Shown here: one piece after another, positions 35,515 to 48,345 of the stretch
How the letters are laid out: each line of letters begins with the position of its first letter
Position numbering within the stretch: position 1 is the first letter of the stretch
Translations under genes and position numbers: made by a program
The notes under the pieces: generated by a model
The model's database searches: none
What the model was told of the DNA's origin: nothing
Seen by the model: the letters and a program-made list of their open reading frames with translations, nothing else
NCBI GenBank assembly: GCA_036365515.1
Contig: CM070874.1
Coordinates: 111,215,235-111,279,234, forward strand
Source of the DNA: Torymus aiolomorphi
Taxonomy: Eukaryota > Arthropoda > Insecta > Hymenoptera > Torymidae
Reading direction: 5' to 3'
Length of the DNA stretch: 64,000 bases

Positions 35515-36835
35515 TCTCTATATTTTCGTAAACTCTCAGCCTCCGCATTACATATATCAAAGCATTTTCGGGATCCCCGGGCGCATACACATCCCCGAGA
35601 CTACCGCAGCGTCTACATCGCAACGAAAATATTTCTCAAATCAAATCTCTCGGCCGTAAGCCCGCGCGCATCCATAACCTGATGCTACTCTCGGCAGCCG
35701 CAAGAAAAACTGCAATAAACCATCTCTCTCTCTCTCTCTCTCCCCCCGCGTAAATCCCAGCGACGACAGTCCATATCCCTTTCTCCACCTCCGCCTCCTC
35801 ATCAACAATCTCCGCTCTAGCTTCCGAGCAGAGATCTCAGCGTTGCAATCCACAACTCTCGCGGCAACATCAGCGTCGCATCAGAAACGTAGCGTGTACT
35901 TACCGCCGGCACAAAAATCAACCAGACCACTATACACCGTCTCCTCCGCCTCCTCGTGCACGCACATTTATGAAATATCCCTCGGCGGCGGGGGGGCCGA
36001 CGTTGAAAAAGCGAGGACATAAAAGCCCCCTCCCGAGCCTTTCGCCGCCGTCGTCGTCGGCGGTGGGCGATTAACCGAAGGAGAGAGAGAGAGTGCGCTC
36101 GGTGTTGATAAAGTGCCCCTGTCGGGGGCAATGGCGCGTAACGGAAGAAGCTGTATCGTCAACTAAGAGAGAGTACGCGTGCGCGTGCGCACCACGAGTG
36201 CCTCGGCAACGTTGCTGCTGCTGCTGGGTGTATATGTATATGGGCGCAGTAACAGGGCTATAACGTCTCAATGCGTCGCCGGCTTCGTTATATTCAGGCG
36301 GCGGCAGTGGCAACCGATACAAACGACTTTCGTTATACGAAGAAGGGCTGCGCGCCGTAAGGATGTGTGTACGCGTACATGTGCAGTGTGTGTGTATATA
36401 TACACACGAAGAGCAAAGAGGAGAGAGAGTGCGATTGACAAATTGCTAGTCTTTCGGAAACTCACGGTGGGCGTTTTGATCTTGGCAGACGCGGGGAGAG
36501 AGAGAGAGAAACGTCGCGTCGTTATCGCTCTCACTGGGTGGCGCGCGGCCCGAGATACACTCTTCCCTGTTGGAGAATGAAAGAGAGGGAGAGAGGGGGA
36601 GTTTCTCTTTTCAGTATTTCAACTTAAATTTCGCGGAAAATATCGACGGAGGTAAATCGAGTAGTAGAATTAAGTTATTGATGTCGCGGTGTTTCATAAA
36701 TGGCGCCCGATCGAGTATAGGGGTGGGTGTGTAGGTGCGCGCCTTTCGAGAAATAATTTCTGGACGTCGGTGTTATTAATTGTGCGAATGAATCAAAAGG
36801 CTGGGTTCGCTGTAAGAATGTTCGCGGAAGAAAAT
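35515..36835. other. GC-rich island with C-to-G skew switch and CTG run
   Basis: Counts: line 35581-35640 has C 20, G 9; line 36721-36780 has G 21, C 8. A CT tract lies left (35724-35743) and GA tracts right (36079-36094, 36497-36510); a CTG run is at about 36212-36224. The change-over is near 36050. Several overlapping frames on both strands are low-complexity. Confidence 0.6.
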
Positions 36836-36839
36836 GGGT

Positions 36840-37490
36840 TTTAGAAATGTAGTTTTCGTGTTGTTTTAAAATGTTTCTCTTTTTTTTTTTGTTTAATGTT
36901 TCAGTCCTAAATGTATTGGATGGGACATTGCGCTGAATATATGGGTCTGAAGTTTTGCAACGTTGTAATAGTGCAACGAAATTTTTAAAAAATATTGGAT
37001 TTTCCATCAAGTTTATAACAAGCAATATTAATTTTGCTTGTAAATTTATTATTTTATAGTATCGAATAACTTTTATAACAAAGATTTAGATAAAATTTCC
37101 ATTGCTTAATAACTTTAATTAATTGTATAAGATTATTTTGTTGCACTCCAACGATGCAAACTTGAAAGCCATCTGAATATTGGAAAAACTAATCAAAGGC
37201 AAAATAATTAAAATTCCTATCTTATGCTTTACTTAATATAATTTCTATCTGCTTGTGAAATCAATACCGTGAAACAACATGAAAATTTATTTTGAGAGAT
37301 GATTTATTAATCGAGAGAAATATTTGTAATTACATTTACAATAATTATATTGCAGCAATGAATTTTTCGACTCGACCTATAAACTCGGACAAGAATAGGT
37401 ATGAAATTTAAGAGTTTTACAAAATTACAACCGATAAAAATGAGCATTATCTGTTTTCCACCTCAAAATCTAATTCCTTGTAAAACGGGG
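36840..37490. other. AT-rich stretch, nothing recognised
   Basis: No repeat or coding signal seen. Confidence 0.4.
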
Positions 37491-37494
37491 AATA

Positions 37495-38340
37495 GGGTGT
37501 TTACAGCTGTACGATGGCGAAACGACGGCGTCGGCGCTCGCGTCCTCGCCGCCTTGCGGAAATGAATAATAAAATTTTACGCGGTTATATAACCTGGGAA
37601 ATATAAAAAATGAAAAAGCCGCGTAAAATACAAAATTGCAGAGCGGGGTGGGAGAAAGTGTTATTTTGGAAAGTGGAGATTGCAGTTCGTGTTATACCTA
37701 TATACGTATACACATATACCCGCAGCGGGAAGGAAAGAATAAGGAATAGCTCGAAAATGCAAAGCAGCGAGCGCGGGTCGTACGAGAAAAAACGGAGCCG
37801 CAGATAAGCCAAAAATCTGCGGTTGTGCGCGGGCGCGCGGGAAAAAGTATCTCCGGAGTAGTGCGCGCGTGCGCGGCGAAATATGAGGACGTTTCTAGTG
37901 AAAAAGAAAGTCGCGGGAGCGGTATAGTAGCACAGCAGTGCGGCGACGAAGTCAGATAAAATTCAAGAGTGTCTTGACGATTCGGACGTGTGGGGAACAA
38001 AGAGCGGGGCTGTGCCGACGTACAATGACGGCGGCGGGGTGAAGGAAGAGGGGTGGGGGGAGGAGATGAGAAGAAAGACGGTATAACTCTAGGGGGAGAA
38101 AATAGAGGAGTATAAAAATGAAAAGTATAACGTAGCGGATGAAATCGGTGGAGAGAAACAAAATAGTAAAATATTTATCGATTGAAATAAAATGCGCTCG
38201 ATATATATAAAAGTGGAGGACTTAATCTGAGTGATTATCGGAATAAGCGCTGTTTTTGCCCCGGCGAAAGTTGAAAATAATGTTCTGAAAGAAGGGTAAG
38301 AGCAAAAAAAGGCTGAAACTTTATTTCGAGACTTTCCCGA
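37495..38340. other. GC-rich, G-dominated block
   Basis: CpG-rich at 37510-37560 and 37790-37930, then strongly G-rich (GGGGTGGGGGGAGG-type) at 38030-38070. A clear C-rich left flank is missing, so this is a weak case of the skew pattern. Confidence 0.35.
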
Positions 38341-38349
38341 CGTCAAAAT

Positions 38350-38985
38350 CTTGATTTATTACAAAGTTCAAACGAAGTAAGCCCACATCCGGGCGCTGCA
38401 ATCTCGCTCCAACTTCTATTTGCTTTAGTATTTTTTAAGAGCGACAACTCGAGCAGAATAAATAAAAATTGACATTGAAAATTTAGATCTATTACTTCAT
38501 CTCAATAAGTAATAATTTATCTCCGTTAGCCCGGACGACAGTCACGTCTACATAAGATACGTCGGGGCAAAATAAATCAAAATATAATACATTCGAAAGA
38601 AAAAAAAGTTCTTAAGTAAGCTGATTATACCCTTTGCCATAATTCACTTCAGACAACTTATTTCGAAAGCAATACATTTAGAAGATAGAAGGTATAAAAA
38701 GGTAGATATATATGGAAAAAAACGTTAGTTAAATATAAAAACCTTTTTTAATCAGTAATGATGTCCGGATAATACTACAATAATCTGCTTTTCACATATC
38801 ACTACACCGGATATTATAATGTTATTAAAAGTATTTTACTATAGGGTACATTGCAATAACGCGAGACAGCTTTTATAATTATTTTCATTAAAACGTAAAT
38901 TTCAGTTAAAACCTCGCTTCATCAAAAACTTTATCTGAATATATATACCAAAACTCTTTGTTAATCAAACCTATTCTCCCTTGCA
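38350..38985. other. AT-rich stretch, nothing recognised
   Basis: Direct repeats of CCGGATA (38766 and 38807) are the only motif noted; too short to call. Confidence 0.35.
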
Positions 38986-38989
38986 TAGC

Positions 38990-40060
38990 ACCAACTCATC
39001 CCATTCCATCCGAAAATATTTCAAGTAAAACTCGGCATCATCGTCATATCCCTTATACACAAGCGACATTTTAAATTTTCACTGACGCAGCAGCGTCAGT
39101 CGGAACCGCGAGCTTTCGCTTCGTTACACTTAAACGTCGAGAACTGAAACTCTTTCACCCGCTAAAACAAACTCGACGAGTTTGTATACTCCAACTGCTG
39201 CCCGCGCAGACAACTAATTGCCGAAAAAAAAGGCGAGCGAGTTCCGGTAAAAGACTTCAGGACGGAGGCGCAAATACACCTTCCGGTCCGATTCTAATTC
39301 CCATGGCCGAGCAGCGCACCGCTCGGGAAAGAAAAAATGCAACGGATCAAACGCGCGCGGAGTTCCTCGCTGGTGCACACACACGCTGGTAAAAGGGAAA
39401 ATCAAATCAAGACCGGATGTTGATTTTGGGCCGGACTTGAAGATCACTCGGCCACGTTTATTTAATGCACGCGCGCGTGTCTACACGCCAAACACACACA
39501 GACAGACATGCTCTGAAAGTTCAAAAAAGGCCGCAGCTCCTCACGAGTTCTCGGAAATTTTTCCAACTGTTTTTTCAGACGGCCCTTGACGCAAGGAACG
39601 AGTATACCGCGACAAGTCACGAGAGTTCGCTTTACACGCTCGCGCGCTTGTATTTTCAGAAGAGAGTTCGGGGACGCGGCAGCGAATTTCCACACGTGCA
39701 GGAGGCGGAGAAGGAGGGCAAATATTACGCCCGCTGGGTCGGATGATTAAATACGCGTGCGAGAGCACAGGCGGTATTGTTCAATTTTTCAACTCTGTTG
39801 TGCTCTCTCTCTCTCTCTCTCTCTCTCCCACTCTTCGTCGTGGAATGCGCGCGTCCGTGGGCTGACGTTGTTTGCACGACTTATTACGCGCACTTTATTG
39901 GATAAATTATTACGTTTCGGAGAATATGTGACCGAGGTAGCGCGCACGAGCTGCAAGTAATCCCGCCTCTCGCATGACGTTTTTGGTATATTTTTCGTAA
40001 TTATATATACAGGGCTCTGCGTGTGTGTATATACGTGTTTGCTCTGACGTATCGCGCCCG
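38990..40060. other. GC-rich island
   Basis: C-rich at 38960-39060, mixed and CpG-rich to 39700, G-rich at 39660-39750, then a CT tract at 39803-39827 and CpG-rich DNA to 39970. Two units may be merged. Frames at 39214-39768 lie on both strands without domain. Confidence 0.4.
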
Positions 40061-40073
40061 ACATTAAATTTTC

Positions 40074-40520
40074 ATTTGATAATGTTTTTAACGAAATGTA
40101 AAATTGCGATTGGTAATCAAATTTTGATTCGGAACGAATAATTATGCAAGTGAAGCTTTTTCATTTTGTCGAATCAAAATTTAATGGATTTTTACCTGAT
40201 GACTTTGAATGCATGTGAAATGAATTTGTTACTCATGATGCACGACTAATTTAATGAATACAGCAGTATACGTATTTTGTGAAATCAAAATAAATAATAA
40301 ATAAAATTTTACTTTGAAAATTGCGCAAAAACTGTATTTATTCATTTAAAAAGGTAATTAAAATAGAGGATGAAAGAAACATGACTAATAATTTTGTTAG
40401 AATGTATCAATTTAAATTCTCATTGTATGCTACATCGATGCTATAAGCAATTAAGATGCCTTGATAATATACATCAAGTATACGCCTACATGAATATTTC
40501 GTAAATATGAGCTCCATCAC
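40074..40520 (+). repeat. Tandem duplication, copy 1 (about 450 bp)
   Basis: Begins ATTTGATAATGTTTTTAA and ends GAGCTCCATCAC. It matches 40539-40996. The first two thirds differ by many substitutions and indels, but the last 150 bp (from AGGATGAAAGAAACATG, 40367) differ at only about three positions. The content is AT-rich and non-coding. Confidence 0.85.
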
Positions 40521-40538
40521 CAAGTACTCCAAATCGTT

Positions 40539-40996
40539 ATTTGATAATGTTTTTAATGAAATGTAAAATTGCCAGTGGTAATGAAATTTTGATTCGAATA
40601 ATTACGCGAGTGAAGCTTTTTCATTTTAACGATTAAAAATTTAGTGGATTTTCACCTAATATCTTTAAATGCACGTGAAATGAATTCGTCAATCATGATG
40701 CATGGCTAATTTAATAAATACGTATTTTATCAAATCAAAATAAATAAATTAAATTTTAAAAGTATAATTTGGTTTTTTATTTATTACTTTAAAAATTGCT
40801 CAAAACTGCTTTAGTTCAATTAAAAAGGCAATTAAAATAGAGGATGAAAGAAACATGACTAATAATTTTGGTAGAATGTATCAATTTAAATTCTCATTGT
40901 ATGCTACATCGATGCTATAAGCAATTAAGATGCCTTGATAATATACATCAAGTATACGCCTACATGAATATTTCGTGAATATGAGCTCCATTACAC
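40539..40996 (+). repeat. Tandem duplication, copy 2
   Basis: Same orientation as the first copy, separated by about 18 bp. It has an insertion of about 35 bp near 40755-40790 and lacks the CAGCAGTATACG-type stretch of copy 1. Its 3' part is nearly identical to copy 1 (GTAGAATG for GTTAGAATG region, TTTCGTGAATATG for TTTCGTAAATATG). Confidence 0.85.
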
Positions 40997-41903
40997 GTCG
41001 TAATTTTTACACGACAGTGATCAACATCATCGCACTTGCTTACGGCACTACCATAATTACCAAATTGCCCGTGTATATCCTCAGCAACGGCAGCCTAATT
41101 CCAGGCCTGCATAATTACCTTTATAATTAACGACGTCTACCCTTGATTTATGGTTAAACAAGTGAAGTAATTTGTGCTTCTCATCGTCTCGTAAGAACCC
41201 GGCCACGTGCTTATCTTTTACGCGGGGATTGTCTCTGTTTTCATACGCTCAAAGTTTCGCGATTAGCTTTGGCGGTGTAAGTTTTCCGCAAGGTATTATA
41301 AATTTTTAAATTAAACTTTAAACTTATATGACAATATTTATAATGCTCGAATTTTACAATATCGTCGCTGTTGATAAATCTTCGATAATATAAAAACTTG
41401 ACGACAGAAGTGTTTATATTTGATTACGTAATAACTTTCAAGTAATTACAAGAGTTTGTTACCAATTAATACGAAATTGTTTACAAATTCGTAGAAGCCA
41501 TTCGTTGATATTAAATGTTTATTTACAGATAATGAACGCATTATCAGTCGTCGACAATACAACTTGTTTTTGTTCCTCGAAATGGCTTATCCATTATATA
41601 TTTATACTACAAATAAAGGACTGCACCATTATGTGAAATAAGAGCATAATAGGCCATAATATTGAATTTGAATAATGAAATTTTGTTTTGCAATTAATTG
41701 AGTGACAATTGACATTTACCTAAAATAATCAACGTTTATTTACTTGTAATAAAAGAACTACATCGAGAGAAAAACGTACGTTATAAATAACTCTTTGACA
41801 CAGTAAATAGAAATCTTGTTAAATTTACAGTGTTTTTGGGAAACTTACACTATTATAATATTTAAAAGATAATTATAAGATTGTGGTTATAAATGCGATC
41901 TGG
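40997..41903. other. AT-rich stretch with a small GC-rich patch
   Basis: A GC-richer patch at 41015-41280 precedes AT-rich DNA that leads into the transposon cluster. No repeats recognised. Confidence 0.4.
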
Positions 41904-43116
41904 GAGGGGGTATCTAAAAATAGAAAAATTTTCATTAGAAAGCTTTAGATGCCAAAAATTTGTATACAGACTCATAATTTTACAAAAGTTTAGAATGTAG
42001 AAAAGGCACATATTAGAAGTAGATTTATTTTAGAAAATTCATTTCATGGAAAAAATTGAATATCGAATTAAATTTATAGAAGATATTACTATCGAAAAAA
42101 ATGATATAATTTCGTACGCTAAAAATGAAGAATTCCCCTATTATAGAAAGTTCACAGTTCCGAAAATGCTGAATTTAGTGGAAATTCAAAGGATCAATTA
42201 TTCGAATTCTACTCTATAGAATGAAATATAATAATATGAATTTTAGAAAACCAAAATATAGAATGATACTTTTGGAATTTCTAGCTATTCGAATATAATG
42301 ATTCGAAAGATATGAATGTAGAAAGGCAATACGTCAAAAGTTCAATGTTTCGAAAAACAAATGTCGAAGGTTCAAACTTTCGAAAAATTAATTGAGAAGG
42401 TTTGAACTTTCGAAAAAAATAATTGAAGTTAAACATTTAGAAGGTTCAAACTTTCGAAAAACAAATTCAGAATGTTCAGACTTTCGAAAACATATGTACT
42501 ATTCAGCTAGGGTAAAGAAAAAGTAATTAACGCTAGATTGTAAACTTTCGACATTTTGAGCTTTCGACATTTTGAACATTCGATATTTTTAACTTTCGAC
42601 ATTTTTAACTTTCGATATTATGAACTTTCGACATTTATTTTTCGATATTTTGATCTTTCGATATTTGGACCTTTCGATATTTAGACTTTTCAATATTCTG
42701 AACATTCGATATTTGAACATTTGATATTTGATATTTACGAGATTTTCAGCATTCTAGATTTTCAATTTTCGATCTTTTGAACTATCTAAAGATGCTATTA
42801 AATTCTATATTTTGATCTTTTGATATTATGATTTTCTAATTTATGTACAGATATTTTCTGTAGATTTCGTTTCTGTAATTTAATTTCTAAAATTTGGGTT
42901 TTCGAAATTATAGTATTCTAAAATTATAAATAAATATTTTTTCTACAAATTTACTATTCCTTAAAATTATAATTCGTAAAATCGAATTCGAACTTATAAA
43001 TTTTCAACTTTATGAATTTCGAATTTCTTTTTATTGAAATTACAAGTTTTCCATTAAAACAAGTTCTGATAAATTACCTTTCTTTAAAAAAGTTTTCTAT
43101 TTTTCGATACCCCCTC
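41904..43116 (+). mobile_element. GAGGGGGTATC-end element, copy 1 (full, 1213 bp)
   Basis: The left end GAGGGGGTATCTAAAAATAG and the right end read inward, GAGGGGGTATCGAAAAATAG, continue AAAA, for TIRs of about 24 bp with one or two mismatches. The interior holds two opposed fields of short degenerate repeats: left (about 42330-42490) with core GGTTCAAACTTTCGAAAAA, right (about 42541-42730) with core AACTTTCGACATTTTT at about 15-16 bp spacing. Between them lies a unique spacer (about 42491-42540). No transposase frame; superfamily unknown. Confidence 0.85.
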
Positions 43117-44062
43117 AAAGGATCAATTATTCGAATTCTACTCTATAGAATGAAATATAATAATATGAATTTTAGAAAACCAAAATATAGAGTGATACTT
43201 TTGGAATTTCTAGCTATTCGAATATAATGATTCGAAAGATATGAATGTAGAAAGGCAATACGTCAAAAGTTCAATGTTTCGAAAAACAAATGTCGAAGGT
43301 TCAAACTTTCGAAAAATTAATTGAAAAGGTTTGAACTTTCGAAAAAAAATAATTAAAGTTAAACATTTAGAAGGTTCAAACTTTCGAAAAACAAATTCAG
43401 AATATTCAGACTTTCGAAAACATATGTACTATTCAGCTAGGGTAAAGAAAAAGTAATTAACGCTAGATTGTAAACTTTCGACATTTTGAGCTTTCGACAT
43501 TTTGAACATTCGATATTTTTAACTTTCGAGATTTTTAACTTTCGATATTATGAACTTTCGACATTTATCTTTCGATATTTTGATCTTTCGATATTTTGAT
43601 CTTTCGATATTTGGACCTTTCGATATTTAGACTTTTCAATATTCTGAACATTCGATATTTGAAGATTTGATATTTGATATTTACGAGATTTTCAGCATTC
43701 TAGATTTTCAATTTTCGATCTTTTGAACTATCTAAAGATGCTATTAAATTCTATATTTTGATCTTTTGATATTATGATTTTCTAATTTATGTACAGATAT
43801 TTTCTGTAGATTTCGTTTCTGTAATTTAATTTCTAAAATTTGGGTTTTCGAAATTATAGTATTCTAAAATTATAAATAAATATTTTTTCTACAAATTTAC
43901 TATTCCTTAAAATTATAATTCGTAAAATCGAATTCGAACTTATAAATTTTCAACTTTATGAATTTCGAATTTCTTTTTATTGAAATTACAAGTTTTCCAT
44001 TAAAACAAGTTCTGATAAATTACCTTTCTTTAAAAAAGTTTTCTATTTTTCGATACCCCCTC
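43117..44062 (+). mobile_element. GAGGGGGTATC-end element, copy 2 (5'-truncated)
   Basis: Starts at AAAGGATCAATTATTCG, corresponding to 42188 of copy 1, so about 284 bp of the 5' part are missing, including the left TIR. The remainder is about 99 percent identical by eye. One extra 16-bp repeat unit (GATCTTTCGATATTTT, near 43583-43598) explains its greater length over the shared part. It directly abuts the right TIR of copy 1. Confidence 0.85.
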
Positions 44063-44063
44063 G

Positions 44064-45277
44064 GAGGGGGTATCTAAAAATAGAAAAATTTTCATTAGAA
44101 AGCTTTAGATGCCAAAAATTTGTATACAGACTCATAATTTTACAAAAGTTTAGAATGTAGAAAAGGCACATATTAGAAGTAGATTTATTTTAGAAAATTC
44201 ATTTCATGGAAAAAATTGAATATCGAATTAAATTTATAGAAGATATTACTATCGAAAAAAATGATATAATTTCGTACGCTAAAAATGAAGAATTCCCCTA
44301 TTATAGAAAGTTCATAGTTCCGAAAATGCTGAATTTAGTGGAAATTCAAAGGATCAATTATTCGAATTCTACTCTATAGAATGAAATATAATAATATGAA
44401 TTTTAGAAAACCAAAATATAGAATGATACTTTTGGAATTTCTAGCTATTCGAATATAATGATTCGAAAGATATGAATGTAGAAAGGCAATACGTCAAAAG
44501 TTCAATGTTTCGAAAAACAAATGTCGAAGGTTCAAACTTTCGAAAAATTAATTGAAAAGGTTTGAACTTTCGAAAAAAAATAATTGAAGTTAAACATTTA
44601 GAAGGTTCAAACTTTCGAAAAACAAATTCAGAATGTTCAGACTTTCGAAAACATATGTACTATTCAGCTAGGGTAAAGAAAAAGTAATTAACGCTAGATT
44701 GTAAACTTTCGACATTTTGAGCTTTCGACATTTTGAACATTCGATATTTTTAACTTTCGACATTTTTAACTTTCGATATTATGAACTTTCGACATTTATT
44801 TTTCGATATTTTGATCTTTCGATATTTGGACCTTTCGATATTTAGACTTTTCAATATTCTGAATATTCGATATTTGAACATTTGATATTTGATATTTACG
44901 AGATTTTCAGCATTCTAGATTTTCAATTTTCGATCTTTTGAACTATCTAAAGATGCTATTAAATTCTATATTTTGATCTTTTGATATTATGATTTTCTAA
45001 TTTATGTACAGATATTTTCTGTAGATTTCGTTTCTGTAATTTAATTTCTAAAATTTGGGTTTTCGAAATTATAGTATTCTAAAATTATAAATAAATATTT
45101 TTTCTACAAATTTACTATTCCTTAAAATTATAATTCGTAAAATCGAATTCGAACTTATAAATTTTCAACTTTATGAATTTCGAATTTCTTTTTATTGAAA
45201 TTACAAGTTTTCCATTAAAACAAGTTCTGATAAATTACCTTTTTTTAAAAAAGTTTTCTATTTTTCGATACCCCCTC
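44064..45277 (+). mobile_element. GAGGGGGTATC-end element, copy 3 (full, 1214 bp)
   Basis: Intact at both ends and differing from copy 1 at only about six positions that I could find. The junction with copy 2 reads CCCCCTCGGAGGGGG, that is right TIR against left TIR with one extra base. The right end is followed immediately by the next MITE at 45278. Confidence 0.85.
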
Positions 45278-45860
45278 GTAAAGTGGTAAAAAAATCACTA
45301 TTCGGGAGTGATAAGTAGGTCACTTTCGAAATAGTGAATATGCACTATTTCAGTAGTGTATATGAAATTTTTTTAAATAGTAAAATTTCACTATTTCGAA
45401 AGTGACCTACTTATCACTCCAGAGTAGGGGTGTCGGACTATTCGAAATCCGAACTACTCGGCCTGAATTCTTGACTTGACGAACTCGTGTCGAGTCGGAC
45501 CCATTACTCGAAAATACCGAACTACTCAAACTTCAATCGAATAGTTCAAAATGATCGAACTGTTCGACATAATCGAACGGTCCGAAGTGATCGAACTGTT
45601 CAAAGTCGGATTGAATAGTTTGAAATAATCGAACTGTTCTATATGATTGAACTATTGGAAGCCCGGCTTGTAGCTTTTTTCTCTATCATGCATATGTAAA
45701 ATCTATTTTATTCTATTATTATACTTCATACGCATATTTTGCTTCCTCATAGAGGAAGCTTTGTAATAGTAAAATTTTAATTTTCTTTAAATTGCTCTAG
45801 AAACATGAATAAAGGTGTTAGAAGTTTGTGTCACATGATTTTACAAAATGTCTGTATAGA

Positions 45861-45972
<112 letters not shown>

Positions 45973-46170
45973 CCGCTTTATTTTCGGATCTACGCGGTCG
46001 ATTTTAACCGGACGGGTCTCATTTTTTTTATTTTTTGATTCCGAATTCGGGAAAAAAATAATTTTGTACGACTAACTGATTCGTTTTTTTTTATGTCAAA
46101 TTTTTCATTTTCGAAAAATTTATTTTTGATTTTTTTTAATGATTAGATTTAAATTTTATAATCCGATGGG

Positions 46171-47235
46171 TAGCGTTCGAAAGAGCATAAAAAACCTATA
46201 TTTAAAAAAAAAAATTTCTCTAGCTATCACGGTTATTTTGTTATTAACAAAAACGTGTTTTTTTTTAAATGCTTATAACTCCCAAACTAAATGGTCAATT
46301 TTTTTGAGAAAAATCGTGATAATGGAGATTATGAATAGCTATAATATGTATAAAATTGAATCCATTCTATTGGTTAGTTTTTAAGAAAAAAATTAAAAAA
46401 TGAAAAAAACGTGTTTTAGGTGGCGACAATTTACGGGAGTAAAATTGTGTTAATCGCTTCAAAATTCCTTGTAGAGGTAGATTTTTGGTTGCCACCTGCA
46501 CCTTTCTTTGGAATAGATGATTGGTTCATAAATTTCAGAGATTTTTGAGGTTAAAATTTTTGTAACCTCTTTTTCGAATCGTAATTTCTCGAGAACGGCT
46601 GTATGTATCAGAATGGGATAGGTAGCATTTAAAAGAGAATTAAAATACCTATATTTTCTAAAAAAAAAAGTTTCTAACTATCACGGTTCTTTGGTTATTA
46701 ACAAAAACGTAAAACATGAAAAATGAAAAAAAAATGAGTTTTGTATGTCCAACGATTCCGGAGGGAAAATAGTCGTAATTTCTTCAAAATTCCTTGTGGA
46801 GGTAGATTTTGGATAGCTCTTGGTCGAGTTCTTTGGGCAAAATAATTGGTCCATAAATTTCAGAGGTATTTGAGGTTAAAATTTTTTAAACTTTTTTTAA
46901 ATAGTAATTTCTCGAGAACGGTTCTATGAATCAGCTACAGATTTCTAGACAATTTTGTATGTGATATAGATATTATGTATGTGAATTTTCATCAAGATCG
47001 TACGATTACTTTTTGATATTCAAAATTTTCCTATTTTACAAAGTTATTTTATTTGTCGCCTGATAACTAAAGAAAACTTGTTTTAATTTTTTTTTTTTAA
47101 TTTGGCGGAGATGTAGAATGTATATTATTTATTATATGCGTTTTTAGAGTAAAAGAATTCGTTTATGAATTTCAGAGATATTCGAGGTTAAAACTGATTT
47201 AGCCTTATTTTCAATTCGTAATTTTTTGGATATAT
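46171..47235 (+). repeat. Imperfect tandem modules inside the hAT-like element
   Basis: A module with blocks CTATCACGGTT, TTATTAACAAAAACGT, TCAAAATTCCTTGT, AATTTCAGAG, TTGAGGTTAAAA and TTTCTCGAGAACGG occurs at 46171-46610 and 46622-46935. A third partial copy is at 47155-47235 (AATTTCAGAGATATTCGAGG). The first copy has an extra segment of about 130 bp (46257-46400). No coding frame is kept across copies. Confidence 0.7.
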
Positions 47236-48219
47236 CTATACTAGAAAATGGAAATAACACGTGCTATGTGTGCGTGTTGTTCACTTGCTTTTGTTTTTTA
47301 TTGAGGGTAATTTACAGCGCGATCAAGTTTTAACCTTATTAGACTCATTGAAGAATATATTTGGTTGAAATTTCAAAAGATTATCTTTATTTTTTACTCA
47401 AAATATCGAAATTTTTTGTATAGAACATTGATTGGGAAAAAGTTTGCATTTTACTTGCAGAATATGCCAGTATTTTTGTTGTAACCTTTTTGGAAAGTCT
47501 CTTGACTGATTGACTTGATTGGTGACTTTATAATAAACATTCATATGTGTAATAAACGAATATATGTAATACAGAGTTTGGTAATTTGTTGGAATTTATT
47601 TTTAAGTTTTCAAAATATTATGGATTTAAAATATTACCCAAAGTTGAAGGTACACGCGATAACAATATTAAGAAAATCAACCAATAGTCCTAAAATTTGG
47701 GAGAGATATATTTTTTTTATATCTTCAAACTGAATTCGTTGCCCAATAAAATCGAACTATTACGACGAAAGATATTTGAGGTTTAAAATAAAACTAATTG
47801 AACATATGATAATAATATTTTGAAAAAATTGATTTATAAAAATATCGGGTTGTCGCACGAGAAAAAGTGTAACAAGAATGAATTTTCGAAAAATATATAT
47901 TAATTTATTGCGAATATTAATAAAGAAAATTGGGTATGATACAATTAATTATTGTGATAAAAAATTAAAAAAAAAATGAATAAATACATTATTTTGAGGA
48001 AGCTAAGTGCCAATGTATTGGCAGCGGTTTTTTACTTTAAATTTCGTCCTCTATACAGTAGAATTAAAATTCCACTTATAACTGAGATTTTTATTTCAGA
48101 ATAAATAGCAAAATACTATTTTTTCAGTTTTCAAAATTATTTCTGTTAAGTCTTGAGTGATTGAATAACAATTTCAAAACCTGGTTCAAACTGTTCGCCA
48201 AAACAGAATAGTCCGACTT

Positions 48220-48345
48220 CGGTCGAACAGTTCGATGAAATCGAACAGTCCGATCTGGTTCGAACAGTTCGAAGAAATCGAATAGTTCGACGAAATCGAA
48301 TAGTTCGACGAAATCGAATAGTTCGACGAAATCGATTAGTTCGTT
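48220..48345. repeat. 18-bp tandem repeats in right subterminal region
   Basis: Units of GAAATCGAATAGTTCGAC are repeated perfectly three times (about 48274-48330) with diverged units on both sides. The minus-strand frame 48124-48363 reads as a six-residue repeat (FVELFD) and is a by-product. The left subterminal region has the same motif in reverse orientation. Confidence 0.85.
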
